A stretch of DNA of 64,000 nt from Thalassomonas sp. RHCl1 (GCF_947387555.1 NZ_CANDNZ010000021.1:1-64000), one strand, 5' to 3'; positions 1 through 9,409 are shown, counted from the stretch's first letter. Translations and numbers: made by a program. The notes: generated from the sequence alone by a model not told the origin.

Positions 1-173
1 ATTTGATTGATCTTGCTTGATAACTTTTTCAATCATGGCACATTACGATGCCTTTGCGGAGTGACCATCTCAAGCATCCAAAAACTTTTTCTAAATAACG
101 TGGTAATTTTTTACGATCGTTAATTGATGGATGTCCATCCTTGACCAGTAAAATTTCTGTTTGTAGTGACTTA

Positions 174-752
174 TTATATTTGCGCAAATGATTCATTTTG
201 TTCTAAGGTGATGTATCTTTGCAGTATCAAAGGCTCTCTTCGACCTGTGATGTGTACTTTTGCTTGAAGTACATACTCACCATTTGCGAGTTCTTTTAAC
301 AAAAACTTATTTTTTAAATTTGATCTTGTTTGAATAGGTTCGGGATAACTTTTGTGTAAGAAATACTCTACGTACTTTACTTTCTCCATTGCTCCCTTAT
401 AGTACGAATCTAATATCACTCTTATATCGTAGTGTGGGAAGTCAACTAGACCAGTCCTTTGTTGAAATTCCTCTTGCTTTTCTTGCCTAAGAAAGGCTAC
501 ATGGTTTAAGTAATAGTAATCGGCGGGTAATTTATCTGATGCAGGTGAAGTATCTTCTAACTCAGTTTTACTTCCTATGTCTGTTTGCGCCGGTTCGACA
601 GTCACTTCAACAAATTCACTAAACTTAAGTGAGAAACCTGAACCAGACTTTTTAGAAAAATGAAATATCCTCCAAGCAAAGAAAAGCCCAAAACCAATCA
701 AAACCAACTCAATAAATTTAGATATCCATTCAAATATCTGTTCAATATTCAT
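174..752 (-). CDS. Hypothetical membrane-anchored protein, 192 aa
   Basis: I do not recognise a family. Residues about 12-32 form one hydrophobic helix (FIELVLIGFGLFFAWRIF) followed by a basic stretch (HFSKKSG). This suggests a single N-terminal membrane anchor and a soluble region of about 150 residues, probably cytoplasmic. The soluble part has a Thr/Glu-rich linker (about 45-75) and then a mixed charged/aromatic domain. The ATG at 752 has a GGGA-type ribosome site about 8 bases upstream. The gene ends near the window edge and is separated from the CadC-like gene, on the same strand, by about 110 AT-rich bases. Composition is more AT-rich than the genes to its right. Confidence 0.6.
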   Translation of the reverse strand: MNIEQIFEWISKFIELVLIGFGLFFAWRIFHFSKKSGSGFSLKFSEFVEVTVEPAQTDIGSKTELEDTSPASDKLPADYYYLNHVAFLRQEKQEEFQQRTGLVDFPHYDIRVILDSYYKGAMEKVKYVEYFLHKSYPEPIQTRSNLKNKFLLKELANGEYVLQAKVHITGRREPLILQRYITLEQNESFAQI

Positions 753-860
753 AAAGAATCCCTTTTAGAGTTATGTAGAATATAACAGCTAGATTAAACT
801 TTACCTTTTTAGTACTGCATCATCAATAGGTTATAAATTTGAGATTCTATAGCTCTTTGC

Positions 861-3110
861 TTAACTGCCCGGTGAGTGGGTTTGCATGATATCCGCCCCT
901 TGCTTGACAAGGTAGGCCGAAATCAGATTATCACCTTGAATATCATAAGAAATATTTTTATCTGTTGCCTGCTGCAGTTCGAAGACTTTACTTGCTTTGT
1001 GATACCTGTAAATGCCGGTTTGAGTCTTTTGCTTGTCTGTCGCATCACTCAGGCAATACAGGGCGTCACTTTGCTCTTTTAAGTTCAGAGACCGGCCCAA
1101 AATAGGGGCGTTGCATGCCGCGGGAATTAAAGTAATTTCTTCGCTATCTGGAGTTTGTGCCTGATACCAGCGCTTATTGGTTTTATCGAATAAATAATAG
1201 CTGTTGCTGCCTGGGGAGTAACGTCCCGCCTGCCAGCGGTAATTCAATACCTCGACCTTGTCCTGGCCAATATCGTAAGACATCAGCTGCCAACTATTGT
1301 TGCGCTGGGATGAAAACAGCAGGTGGTTGTTGTCTTGCCAGGAAAGGGCGGCAATGGCGCGGCTATTAAAGGTTTGGCTTGAGGTTAGCTCTTTAATCTC
1401 CCGGCTGTTGGTATCGATCAGGTATAACAGGTTGTCGGCCAGTACCAGCAGCTTCTTGTCGTCGGGTGACCAGAGTAAGTCAAAAATCCGGGTGGCATTG
1501 TTAAAGTGGCTTAGCTGGGCGGCGGTTTGTGCTTTTTTGTTTTGCAGCCATACTTCGGCGCTGCCGGAGCGTTTGGAAACAAAGGCAAGTTGTTGGCCGT
1601 TATGGGAGAGCGCCGGTAAATAGTCTCTAACACTGGAGTTATCCGGCTGCCATGTGCCGGAGGCTGTTTCGCTGCTGTTTATTTGCTCAAGGCTGTTTTT
1701 TTGCTCAAGGCTGTCTGCCTGCTTAATGCTGCTCAGGGTTAAATCATAGTCTGTCATATAGGCGCTGAACAGGTAGTCGCTTTGGTTGGGGTGGCGTCTT
1801 AAGTTCTTTAGCCTTTGGCTGCCGCTGGCAATAACTCCGAGAAATTCCCCGTCCAGGAGACTGTGCCACAGGGCGGTGGCAGGGTGGGGGGAAGGATGTA
1901 CCAGAGACTGGCCGTCGTGGTGCCATACGGCAGAGCGCAGGCGGTGATCTAGTTCGGCGGTGCGTTTTAGCTGCTGGCTGGTTAAGTCTAGGGTGTAAAT
2001 TCTGCTTTGCGGGGTGTACTCAAGGTTGAGCATTACTAGCTTGTTTCCGTCAGCAGAAAGGTCGAAATGGTAATTGCCTTCGCCGCCGGTGATTGGCTGG
2101 TTCAAGGTGATTTGCTCGCCCGTGGTCAGGTCTAGGCGGAAAATCTGGTAGCCCTGTAGTTCCTGGGGTTTGTCGTTGAAATATAAAAACTGGCCGTCGG
2201 GGGAAAATTGAAAAACGGGCCAGGCGCTGGCAAAGCACTCCCTTAAGGTACGGGATTTTTTCAAGTCGTCTGTTTCATCTTGCTGAACCAGCAGAATTTG
2301 GCAGACATGGTTATGTTTCCATAATACCGCTAAAGACTTGCCGTCCGGCGACCATACCGGGCGGCTGATGTTGCCTCTGGCATGTTTGATATAACGGCGC
2401 TTTTGGCTGTTAAGGTCGGTTAATACCACCTGGTTTCTTTGGCCGTCGGCGGAGCGCTCGGTATGGGCCAGCCGGGTTTGGTCCTGGGAAATGTTCGGGT
2501 GCCATTCGGTGCCTTTATCCCGGGTGATGGCGACCATGCTTTTTAAGCGGGTGGGCTTGATGTCTTCTTCATTGCCCGGCCAGAACTTCATCGCGGTTAA
2601 GGCAATTATTGCGGCAAGTAAAGCCAGCAGGGCAAAAGCTAAGGTGATTGTTTTTTTGTTTTTTCCTTTAGCCGCTGCCGAATTTGTAGCTGCCGGGGTG
2701 GAAATCTGGGGTTCTTGGTTTGGCGATTTTTCTGTCTGCGCTTCTTTTGCGGTTACTTGTGTATCTTCCGGCTGCTCAGCCGTTTCAAATAAGGTGTCGC
2801 TTGGGGTCACGCTGGCGGCAAAACGGTAACCTTTTCTGGCTACGGTAATAATGTACAGGGGGTTTTTAGAGTCGTCATTTAGCGCTTTGCGTACTTTGGC
2901 TATGGTGCGGCTGATGGCGTTATCGGTAACCAGGGTGCCGGACCATACATTGTCCATCAGTTCATCTTTGCTGATCACCCGGTCGGGGTGCCGGCAGAAA
3001 AAAGCTAACAGCTCAAAAACTTTCGGCTCTAATTCTATCTTTTGCTGATGACGGTAAATCACCATGGCCTGAGTATCTAAACTGTGATCCTGAAAATGAA
3101 AATAACGCAA
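861..3110 (-). CDS. CadC/ToxR-type membrane transcriptional regulator with TolB-like beta-propeller
   Basis: Residues 1-105 form an OmpR/PhoB-type winged helix (LEPKVFELLAFF...ISKDELMDNVW...AISRTIAKVRKAL...ITVARKGYRF). A Lys/Pro/Ala-rich linker follows, then one transmembrane helix at about 155-173, then a large periplasmic region (about 195-740) with repeated PD40/WD40-like blades (SPDGKSLAVLW, SPDGQFLYF, SADGNKLVML, SPDDKKLLVL). This is the one-component architecture of CadC-like regulators that sense across the inner membrane and bind DNA directly. The TTG start at 3110 is chosen because the winged-helix fold begins right there (YFHFQDHSLD) and no ATG lies upstream in frame. It is divergent from the HlyD/ABC operon, its likely target, with a 20-bp palindrome between them. 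The ligand is unknown. Confidence 0.85.
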   Translation of the reverse strand: MRYFHFQDHSLDTQAMVIYRHQQKIELEPKVFELLAFFCRHPDRVISKDELMDNVWSGTLVTDNAISRTIAKVRKALNDDSKNPLYIITVARKGYRFAASVTPSDTLFETAEQPEDTQVTAKEAQTEKSPNQEPQISTPAATNSAAAKGKNKKTITLAFALLALLAAIIALTAMKFWPGNEEDIKPTRLKSMVAITRDKGTEWHPNISQDQTRLAHTERSADGQRNQVVLTDLNSQKRRYIKHARGNISRPVWSPDGKSLAVLWKHNHVCQILLVQQDETDDLKKSRTLRECFASAWPVFQFSPDGQFLYFNDKPQELQGYQIFRLDLTTGEQITLNQPITGGEGNYHFDLSADGNKLVMLNLEYTPQSRIYTLDLTSQQLKRTAELDHRLRSAVWHHDGQSLVHPSPHPATALWHSLLDGEFLGVIASGSQRLKNLRRHPNQSDYLFSAYMTDYDLTLSSIKQADSLEQKNSLEQINSSETASGTWQPDNSSVRDYLPALSHNGQQLAFVSKRSGSAEVWLQNKKAQTAAQLSHFNNATRIFDLLWSPDDKKLLVLADNLLYLIDTNSREIKELTSSQTFNSRAIAALSWQDNNHLLFSSQRNNSWQLMSYDIGQDKVEVLNYRWQAGRYSPGSNSYYLFDKTNKRWYQAQTPDSEEITLIPAACNAPILGRSLNLKEQSDALYCLSDATDKQKTQTGIYRYHKASKVFELQQATDKNISYDIQGDNLISAYLVKQGADIMQTHSPGS

Positions 3111-3251
3111 AAAGTAACCGTCTCTGTGATGAAAACCGCTGCTTATAGTAAGGGATTTAGCGCTAAGTTAACAGCTTTTGGCTGAAAATTGCCTGAAACC
3201 GCTATTTTCTTTGTTTTTGTTTAATTTGCTGAAAAATAAGGGTTTTAAAAA

Positions 3252-3271
3252 GTGACTGAAGCTTTAGTCAC
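3252..3271. promoter_or_regulatory. 20-bp near-perfect palindrome, candidate operator of the CadC-like regulator
   Basis: GTGACTGAAGCTTTAGTCAC reads almost identically on both strands (18 of 20 positions symmetric). It lies in the 260-bp divergent region between the regulator and the HlyD/ABC operon, about 100 bp before the adaptor ATG. Winged-helix regulators often bind repeated half-sites as dimers, so a role as operator is inferred from position and symmetry, not shown. Confidence 0.5.
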
Positions 3272-3370
3272 AGTTTGGTCATCATAAATCCCAACTTTTT
3301 CAGGCTTTGTTCCTGCCTTTCATCTCGGTTTTATCTACAACTGCAACAAATCCAAAAACGAGAGAAGGTT

Positions 3371-4648
3371 ATGGACAGAGCCATTAACAATAACAAGCAG
3401 AAAAGTCATAACAGAAAACGCTATATCAAAGCCGGATTGGCCGGTTGCGCCATCGGGGTTTTTGTCCTGGTTTTTACCTGGTCGAAATTAACCAGTGCCG
3501 GCGGGAAAACCTATAACCTGGCAAAAAACAACCTGATGCTGAGCCAGGTAAAGCAGCAAGCCTTTGCCGAGTATTTGCCGGTAAGGGCGGTGGTGGAACC
3601 GGAAAAAACCATTTTTATCGATGCCATAGACGGCGGCCGGGTTGAGCAGGTGTATCTGCAAGAAGGCGCGTTGGTTGAAAAAGACCAGCCGATATTAAAG
3701 CTCAGCAATACCGGCTTGCAATTAACCGTGCTGGCGCGGGAAGCCGAGGTTTCCGAGCAAATCAACAATATGCGCAATACCCGGCTGGCGCTGGAGCAAA
3801 ACCAGCTGAGTTTGAAACGGGATGTGATCGAGCTCGACTTTGAAGTGCAAAAGCTGGAAAAGCGTTTTGCCCGCAGCAAGCGCCTGGTGAAGCAAAAGCT
3901 GATTTCTGAGCAGGAGTTTGAAGAAATCAAAGACGAGCTGGCCTATCAAAAACGTTACCGGGAAACGGTGCGCCAGAGCCAGGAAAAAGAGGCGTTATTG
4001 CAAGAGCAGCAGCTGGCCCAGCTAAGCCAGAGCATTAAAACCCTGGAAAATAACCTGGCGATTTCCCAGATGAGCCTGGACAAGCTGATTATCCGCGCGC
4101 CGGTATCGGGCCAGCTGACCTTTTTAGATGCCCAGGTAGGGGAGTCAAAGCGCGACGGCCAGCGCCTGGGCCAGGTAGATTTGCTCTCTACCTTTAAGGT
4201 CAGCGCCCGTATCGATGAATTTTATGTCAGCCGTATTGCCGCCGGGCAAGAGGCAGAGTTCAGCCTGAACGGCCAGCGCCATCAGCTGACCGTGGCCAAG
4301 GTCTACCCGGGCATAGATAACGGCACCTTCAAGGTGGACTTTACCCTTGCCAACGCCAACAGCCGTGAACAACTGCGCCTGGGACAAAGCCTGCAGGCGA
4401 AATTAAACCTCTCTGCCAGTGAAAACAAGCTGCAAATCAGCAACGGCGCCTTTATGCAAACCACAGGCGGCAACTGGGTATTTGTGGTCTCTGCCGACGG
4501 CAGCCGGGCGGAAAAACGCCAGGTACGTCTTGGCCGCCGCAATCCGCAAAGTGTCGAAGTGCTCGAAGGGTTGGCCCCTGGGGAGTCAGTGATCACTTCC
4601 TCCTATGCCAGCTTTGCCGATGCCGAACAGGTGCAACTCACTAATTAA
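3371..4648 (+). CDS. HlyD/MacA-family periplasmic adaptor subunit of an ABC exporter
   Basis: Encodes 425 aa. A basic N-terminus is followed by one membrane helix (about 19-37, AGLAGCAIGVFVLVFTW). Next come a lipoyl-like half-motif (VVEPEKTIFIDAIDGGRVEQVYLQEGALV), a long charged coiled-coil hairpin (about 115-235), a second lipoyl half (LIIRAPVSGQLTFLDAQVGE), and beta-barrel and membrane-proximal domains. This is the classic adaptor bridging an inner-membrane pump to an outer-membrane channel. The ATG at 3371 follows a purine-rich GAGAGAAGG; an earlier in-frame ATG at 3275 would add 32 non-conserved residues. It is first in a three-gene operon with the ATPase and the FtsX-type permease. No TolC-like gene lies nearby. 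Confidence 0.88.
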   Translation: MDRAINNNKQKSHNRKRYIKAGLAGCAIGVFVLVFTWSKLTSAGGKTYNLAKNNLMLSQVKQQAFAEYLPVRAVVEPEKTIFIDAIDGGRVEQVYLQEGALVEKDQPILKLSNTGLQLTVLAREAEVSEQINNMRNTRLALEQNQLSLKRDVIELDFEVQKLEKRFARSKRLVKQKLISEQEFEEIKDELAYQKRYRETVRQSQEKEALLQEQQLAQLSQSIKTLENNLAISQMSLDKLIIRAPVSGQLTFLDAQVGESKRDGQRLGQVDLLSTFKVSARIDEFYVSRIAAGQEAEFSLNGQRHQLTVAKVYPGIDNGTFKVDFTLANANSREQLRLGQSLQAKLNLSASENKLQISNGAFMQTTGGNWVFVVSADGSRAEKRQVRLGRRNPQSVEVLEGLAPGESVITSSYASFADAEQVQLTN

Positions 4649-4701
4649 TTACAAGCTAATTGAACATTTATTAAAAACACCATAAAAAATAAGGAATTCT
4701 C

Positions 4702-5421
4702 ATGATCAAATTACAAAAGATCGCCAAGTCGTTTATCGGCGACGAAATAGAAACGGTTGCTATCGACGGCATGGATTTAACTATCGACAAGGGGGAGTTT
4801 CTCTCTATTCTCGGGCCGTCCGGTTGCGGCAAATCAACCTTGCTTAATGTGCTGGGCATGCTGGATACGGTTAACAGCGGCGAATTTCATTTTCTTGAAC
4901 ATCAGGTGGCAACGCTTGGCGAGGCGCAGCGGGCGAAACTGCGCAAACAGCACCTGGGCTTTATTTTCCAGAACTTTAACCTGATAGACGAACTTACCGT
5001 TGAGCAAAATATCGAGCTGCCGCTTTATTACCAGAAGGTGGCGAAAAGCGAGCGCAAAGCACGGGTTGAGGCGGTACTAAAACGCGTGGATATCAGCCAC
5101 AGGCGTCACCACCTGCCGGCCAAACTTTCCGGCGGGCAGCAGCAAAGGGTGGCCATTGCCCGGGCGATCATTACCGAGCCGGATTTGATTTTGGCGGATG
5201 AGCCTACGGGTAACCTGGACTCGAACAATTCCGCCCAGGTGATGGCGTTATTGCAGCAGCTTAACCGCGAGGGGGCGACTATTGTGATGGTAACCCATGC
5301 ACCTGAGCATGTCAGTTACGGCACCCGGGCGATTGAATTGCTCGACGGCAAGATTATCTCGGACCAAAGTATCTCGGATCAGCGCATCACAGCCGAGTTG
5401 CAGGAGGTGTCTTGTGGTTAA
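4702..5421 (+). CDS. ABC transporter ATP-binding protein, MacB/LolD type
   Basis: A 239-residue ATPase with a complete motif set: Walker A GPSGCGKST (about 39-47), Q-loop (IFQNFNLIDELTV), signature LSGGQQQR (about 140-147), Walker B LILADEPTGNLDS (about 158-170) and the H-loop VTHAPEH. The D-loop/TGNLDS form is typical of the MacB/LolD/FtsE branch, which works with FtsX-type mechanotransmission permeases rather than conventional transport channels. ATG at 4702 is preceded by AAGGAAT. The last 8 bases overlap the permease start, so the two are probably translationally coupled. It presumably powers export or extraction of a lipophilic or peptide substrate together with the adaptor upstream. Confidence 0.92.
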   Translation: MIKLQKIAKSFIGDEIETVAIDGMDLTIDKGEFLSILGPSGCGKSTLLNVLGMLDTVNSGEFHFLEHQVATLGEAQRAKLRKQHLGFIFQNFNLIDELTVEQNIELPLYYQKVAKSERKARVEAVLKRVDISHRRHHLPAKLSGGQQQRVAIARAIITEPDLILADEPTGNLDSNNSAQVMALLQQLNREGATIVMVTHAPEHVSYGTRAIELLDGKIISDQSISDQRITAELQEVSCG

Positions 5422-7831
5422 GTTATTTTTTATTGTTGCCTGGCGCAACCTGTGCCGTGAAAAGCTGATCACCGCCATCCAGCTGGCGGGGCTGGCGATA
5501 GGCATTGCCTGTTTTATCTTGATCCGCCAATACGTGGCGCATGAGCAAAGTTATAACCTGAGTTTCAGCCAGGCTGAGAATATTTACCGCCTGGATTTAA
5601 TTCGCGATCAAAACCGTCCCCAGGCGTTAACGCCGCTGCGTTTGGGAGATGAATTGACGCAAAACTTCGATGATATTTTGGCTAGTACCCGGATATCACG
5701 CTCGCGTGTCACCGTTAAACATCAGCAAGGGGTCTATTCACAGCGGGTGCAGTTTGTTGATAGCAACTATTTCGAGTTTTTCGACTTTGACTTTATCGAA
5801 GGGGATCCCCTGACGGCCATGAGCGGGCCGTCCAGCCTGGTCTTGCCTGAGGAGGCGGCGATTAAATATTTTGCTAGCGATACCGGCATTATCGGTAAAA
5901 CCTTAACCGTTAACGGGGTGGAATTTCAGGTGACCGGGGTGGTGAAAAAGCCGGCATTTGCCCATACCATGGCCGAGACCATGTTACTTCCCGGCGAGCG
6001 TTTTAATGAGTTTGCACTGGCCAACCCCGACTGGGCCGATTCCTGGACTTTTAATGCCACGGTTACTTTTGTCAAACTGGCCCGGGGGGCGCAGGCAGCA
6101 AGCCTGCAGGCCAATATCAGTGATTATTATCAGCAAAGGGCGGCGGGGCTGTCTTCCTATAAGTCTTACTGGCTGAACCTGGAAGGCTTAACCAAGCTGC
6201 ACCTTTATACCGATACCAGCCGTACCCTGATCCCCCAGGGCAGCGGGGTGATGGTGACCGCCTTTAGCATTATTGCGGTAATGATACTGCTGCTGGCCTG
6301 TGTCAACTTTACCAATTTGGCGACTGCTGCTGCCATGCGCCGGGGCAAAGATGTCGGCGTGAGAAAGTCCCTGGGGGCGAGTAAGTTGCAGCTGGTGGTG
6401 CAATATTTGAGCGAAGCGGTGCTGCAAACCACTTTGGCGGGCTTGCTGGCTTTAGTTTTGGTGTGGGGGGCATTGCCTTATTTTAATCAGCTGATGGACG
6501 TTAACCTCAGCTTTGAATTCAGCGCCGTGCTGCTTGTCGAGTTGCTGTTGTTAACCTCAATCGTCGGCGTGGTTGCCGGTTTATATCCGGCTTTTTATCT
6601 CAGCAGTTTGTCACCGGCTTTGGTATTAAAAGGCGTGGTAAATTCTTCCCCTGTGGGCGTGATGTTGCGCCAGGGTTTGATCGTGTTCCAGTTTGCCATT
6701 GCCGCTTTATTGCTGGTGGCAAGTTTGGGGGTGAACTGGCAGATGTCTTACATCCAGAACATGCCGCAGGGCTATGACAGGGAAGGGGTGATCGTTATCA
6801 ACGGCGGCGCAGATATTTATAATACCTTTAAAAACCAGTTATTGCGCAACCCGGATGTGGCGGCGGTGACTATGTCTCATACCGTGCCGACTAAAGCCAC
6901 CCGAACCTCGAATGTGGTGCGCAGGGCGGATAATGTCAATGATGAAATTCAGGTGGGGTCAAACCCGGTAAGCTATGATTTTTTTACCACCTACGGCATT
7001 CAAATACTGGCCGGGCGGGATTTTTCCCGGGATTTCAGTAACGATGCCTACCGGGAAAACGAGCGGGACTGGAAAAGCTCTACCGGCAGTATCATCATTA
7101 ATGAGACCCTGGCTACGGCGCTTGGCTGGGGAGCAGAGCAGGCGGTAGGAAAAATGCTCACCTTAGGGGGCGGCGATGACGGCCTGCATAATCACCAGGT
7201 GATAGCCGTGGTTGAAGACAGTCATTATATCAGTGTTAAAACGGCGGTTCCGGCAATGATTTATGTGCTCTCGGGAGAGCCACAGGAGCTGTCCTTACGC
7301 TGGTTGTCAGTGCGCTTTAAAGGGGCGGCGGATGCCTCTCTGCTTGGCGAGCTGGAGCAAACCTGGCTGTCGCTGTCGCCGGATCAGGCGTTCACCTACG
7401 ACTGGATTACGGCAGAATTTTCTTCCCTGTACCGCAACGAGTCCAGGCAGAGCCAGTTGCTTAATGTCTTTACCCTGATTGCGGTTGTGGTCACGGCGAT
7501 AGGATTATTCGGCCTGGCGGCGTTTAATACCCGGCGCAGGGTCAAAGAAATTGCCATCCGCAAGATTTTAGGGGCGGGTACGGCACAGCTGTGTTTTATG
7601 CTGGTGAATCAGTTCTCGGTGCTGGTGGTGCTGGCCAATGTGCTGGTGTTGCCGCTGGCTTACTGGCTGCTTAGGGACTGGCTTAACGGGTTTATTTATC
7701 GTATCGATATGCCTTACAGCGCCTTTGTGCTGTCAACCCTGTTCAGCTTATTGGTGGCTTATGTCACTGTGATGGTGATTGCCTACCGGGCGGCCAATGC
7801 CACGCCGGTAGATGCGTTGCAATACGAATAA
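5414..7831 (+). CDS. MacB/FtsX-family ABC transporter permease, about 805 aa, two FtsX modules
   Basis: The protein starts VKLFFIVAWRNLCREKLITAIQLAGLAIGIACFILI, a typical FtsX/MacB first helix. A periplasmic MacB-type domain follows (to about residue 270). Three helices (about 275-420) contain the conserved RRGKDVGVRKSLGASK coupling motif, then comes a second periplasmic domain and a second FtsX module with RRRVKEIAIRKILGAG near the C-terminus. This duplicated form is common in the large permeases of Bacteroidetes and gammaproteobacteria. A GTG start at 5414 is preferred over the in-frame ATG at 5297: GTG is preceded by AGGAGG and overlaps the ATPase stop by 8 bp, while the upstream extension is only a shadow of the ATPase. 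It probably forms an efflux pump with the two preceding genes. Confidence 0.9.
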   Translation: MVKLFFIVAWRNLCREKLITAIQLAGLAIGIACFILIRQYVAHEQSYNLSFSQAENIYRLDLIRDQNRPQALTPLRLGDELTQNFDDILASTRISRSRVTVKHQQGVYSQRVQFVDSNYFEFFDFDFIEGDPLTAMSGPSSLVLPEEAAIKYFASDTGIIGKTLTVNGVEFQVTGVVKKPAFAHTMAETMLLPGERFNEFALANPDWADSWTFNATVTFVKLARGAQAASLQANISDYYQQRAAGLSSYKSYWLNLEGLTKLHLYTDTSRTLIPQGSGVMVTAFSIIAVMILLLACVNFTNLATAAAMRRGKDVGVRKSLGASKLQLVVQYLSEAVLQTTLAGLLALVLVWGALPYFNQLMDVNLSFEFSAVLLVELLLLTSIVGVVAGLYPAFYLSSLSPALVLKGVVNSSPVGVMLRQGLIVFQFAIAALLLVASLGVNWQMSYIQNMPQGYDREGVIVINGGADIYNTFKNQLLRNPDVAAVTMSHTVPTKATRTSNVVRRADNVNDEIQVGSNPVSYDFFTTYGIQILAGRDFSRDFSNDAYRENERDWKSSTGSIIINETLATALGWGAEQAVGKMLTLGGGDDGLHNHQVIAVVEDSHYISVKTAVPAMIYVLSGEPQELSLRWLSVRFKGAADASLLGELEQTWLSLSPDQAFTYDWITAEFSSLYRNESRQSQLLNVFTLIAVVVTAIGLFGLAAFNTRRRVKEIAIRKILGAGTAQLCFMLVNQFSVLVVLANVLVLPLAYWLLRDWLNGFIYRIDMPYSAFVLSTLFSLLVAYVTVMVIAYRAANATPVDALQYE

Positions 7832-7851
7832 AGAGGGGTAGGGGATTAAAC

Positions 7852-7893
7852 AGGCTGTTTGTCTTGTCTAGTAAATAGGGGGGCAAGCAGCCT
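7852..7893. terminator. Possible hairpin terminator between convergent genes
   Basis: AGGCTGTTTG pairs with CAAGCAGCCT (one G-T pair) around a loop of about 22 bases and is followed by TTTATCTG. It lies in the 70-bp gap between the ABC permease and the convergent GNAT pseudogene. The long loop and weak T-run make this a modest call. Confidence 0.4.
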
Positions 7894-7900
7894 TTATCTG

Positions 7901-8427
7901 TTAAAGATCTGAGCGGCACAGGCCGTAGAGATAATCGTCCACGTGGCGGTTATTGATCAGTGTATTTTGCCTTAAGCAACCTTCGCGTAAAAAGCCGGAT
8001 TTTTCCAGTAGCTTATACGAGCCGGTATTGGCGGCGGCACAAGTGGCGGTGAGTTTGTTTAATTTCAATTGGTTAAACACATAAGCTTTAACCAGGCCTA
8101 AGGCTTCACCTGCAAAACCTTTACCCTGGGCGGTGGGTTTGATCATAAAACCGGTTTCGGCAATTTTTGCTTCATGGTCGGTAATTTTTATGCCGATATT
8201 GCCAAGCTTTTCGCCGCTGGCCAGTTCGTTGATGCATAACACAGCCAGGTATCGCAATCGGGTGTCCAGGGACGGGATTTTGCTTCAAATGCCGCCGTAG
8301 CCTGTTCAAGCGTTAAAGGGTTATACACATGCTCCATTACTTTCGGGCACATAGAAAGTTCGACAAATAAGTCAAAGTCTGACTGGTCAAACGCTGTCAG
8401 CTTTATTCTGTCACTTGATAATTCCAC
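7901..8427 (-). pseudogene. GNAT N-acetyltransferase (RimJ/RimL-like), disrupted by a frameshift
   Basis: Two overlapping reading frames together make one RimL-like acetyltransferase. The first carries the N-terminal half (ELSSDRIKLTAFDQSDFDLFVELS...SRPWTPDCDTWLCYA). The second carries the rest (INELASGEKLGNIGIKI...KGFAGEALGLVKAYVFNQLKLNKLTATCAAANTGSYKLLEKSGFLREG), including the acetyl-CoA loop and the Asn-x-Gly-S helix. Inserting a single base near 8233-8236 would join them smoothly (CYA-INELASGE), so one base appears to be missing. GTG at 8427 is favoured because AAAGGA precedes it and the upstream gene ends at 8441; an ATG at 8475 overlaps that gene. It could be a genuine pseudogene, a sequencing or assembly error, or a recent mutation. 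Confidence 0.75.
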
Positions 8428-8440
8428 TAGAGTTCCTTTT

Positions 8441-9409
8441 TCAGTTCTTGTTGTTTTGTGTTTTGGCCGGGTCAATATGCGGGGATAACCAGCGCATCAT
8501 ATTGACAAAAAGATTGCCGTTATCGTTGTCCGGGCTGGTGATGGTGACATAGACTTTTTCTTTTTCGTCAAAAGTGAAAATAAAGTTTCTGAACATGCCC
8601 TGATCTGTGGTTACTACCACTTTACCTTTACCGTACTCAAAGGCAATCATGGCAGCATAATAGTCTGATATTTCGTGAAAACTGTCGTCTTTATTGTAAT
8701 TGCCTGTGGCCTTGGGGTAAGCGATCACTACGTCTTGTGGCTGTCGAAAAACGGCCGAGCCGCAATGAAAGTCAATCTTCTCTACCTTAGGTCCCAAGTT
8801 ATAAAGCGGATGGGATTTTTTCAGCAGGCCAGCCTGCTCTGTCATACCAAAAAAGTTTGAGCAGCGGCCGTCTTTTGAGGTAAAGCTCGGGTATTTGGGG
8901 GAATAGGCGTAACCGTCGCGGAATTTGACCTCAAAGGCCTCCAGTAAAGGGCGCGCGCCACTGCCGCCGGGGAAATGGCTTAGGGTGAGAAATAAGCTGC
9001 CGCCTTCGGCTACCCAGCGGACAATGGAATCCAGCTCTTTATCGCTAACAGGGGATTTCCAGAAAACAGCACCGCTGTCTAAAGTGATTTTGTCGTTGGG
9101 CAGGCCGTGAATGATCAAAATATCGGTATCGACCTTGGCTAAATCCAGGGTTTTATCTGTATAGCTGATCTTAAAACCGTCCCGGCTCATAATATCGAGC
9201 ATGGCATGGGCACCGTGGGAGTCATCTTGTGTGTTGTATATGGTCTGGTGGTAGCGGTCAATCAACACCCGGGTTTGATGCTGCTGTTTTAAAGCTGAAA
9301 ACTCATGCCGGTAGTCGGTATCTGCTATCGCATCCGTCACCACCTTTTTCGCCTGGGCTGTAAAGGAAAAAGCGCTAAAGAGGACTAAGGCGGCGAGTGT
9401 GTGTTTCAT
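8441..9409 (-). CDS. Periplasmic DUF4350-like protein, 322 aa
   Basis: A clear signal peptide (MKHTLAALVLFSAFSFTAQA) precedes a region resembling the class I amidotransferase-like DUF4350 fold: VLIDRYHQTIYN, then DTDILIIHGLPND, and VSDKELDSIVRWVAEGGSLFLTLSHFPGG, then a catalytically uncertain C-terminal half ending in FVNMMRWLSPHI. Proteins of this type are often found beside AAA/MoxR and transglutaminase genes, but no such partners are here. ATG at 9407-9409 is chosen for the signal peptide; a longer frame begins 63 bases upstream. The disrupted GNAT follows 13 bp downstream and may share its transcript. Biochemical function is unknown. Confidence 0.6.
   Translation of the reverse strand: MKHTLAALVLFSAFSFTAQAKKVVTDAIADTDYRHEFSALKQQHQTRVLIDRYHQTIYNTQDDSHGAHAMLDIMSRDGFKISYTDKTLDLAKVDTDILIIHGLPNDKITLDSGAVFWKSPVSDKELDSIVRWVAEGGSLFLTLSHFPGGSGARPLLEAFEVKFRDGYAYSPKYPSFTSKDGRCSNFFGMTEQAGLLKKSHPLYNLGPKVEKIDFHCGSAVFRQPQDVVIAYPKATGNYNKDDSFHEISDYYAAMIAFEYGKGKVVVTTDQGMFRNFIFTFDEKEKVYVTITSPDNDNGNLFVNMMRWLSPHIDPAKTQNNKN

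Noticed and set aside
1-173. Short frames at the left edge, such as one ending TAA near 118
   Set aside because: Too short and without recognisable motifs; the region may be the tail of a gene that begins outside the window, but nothing firm can be said.
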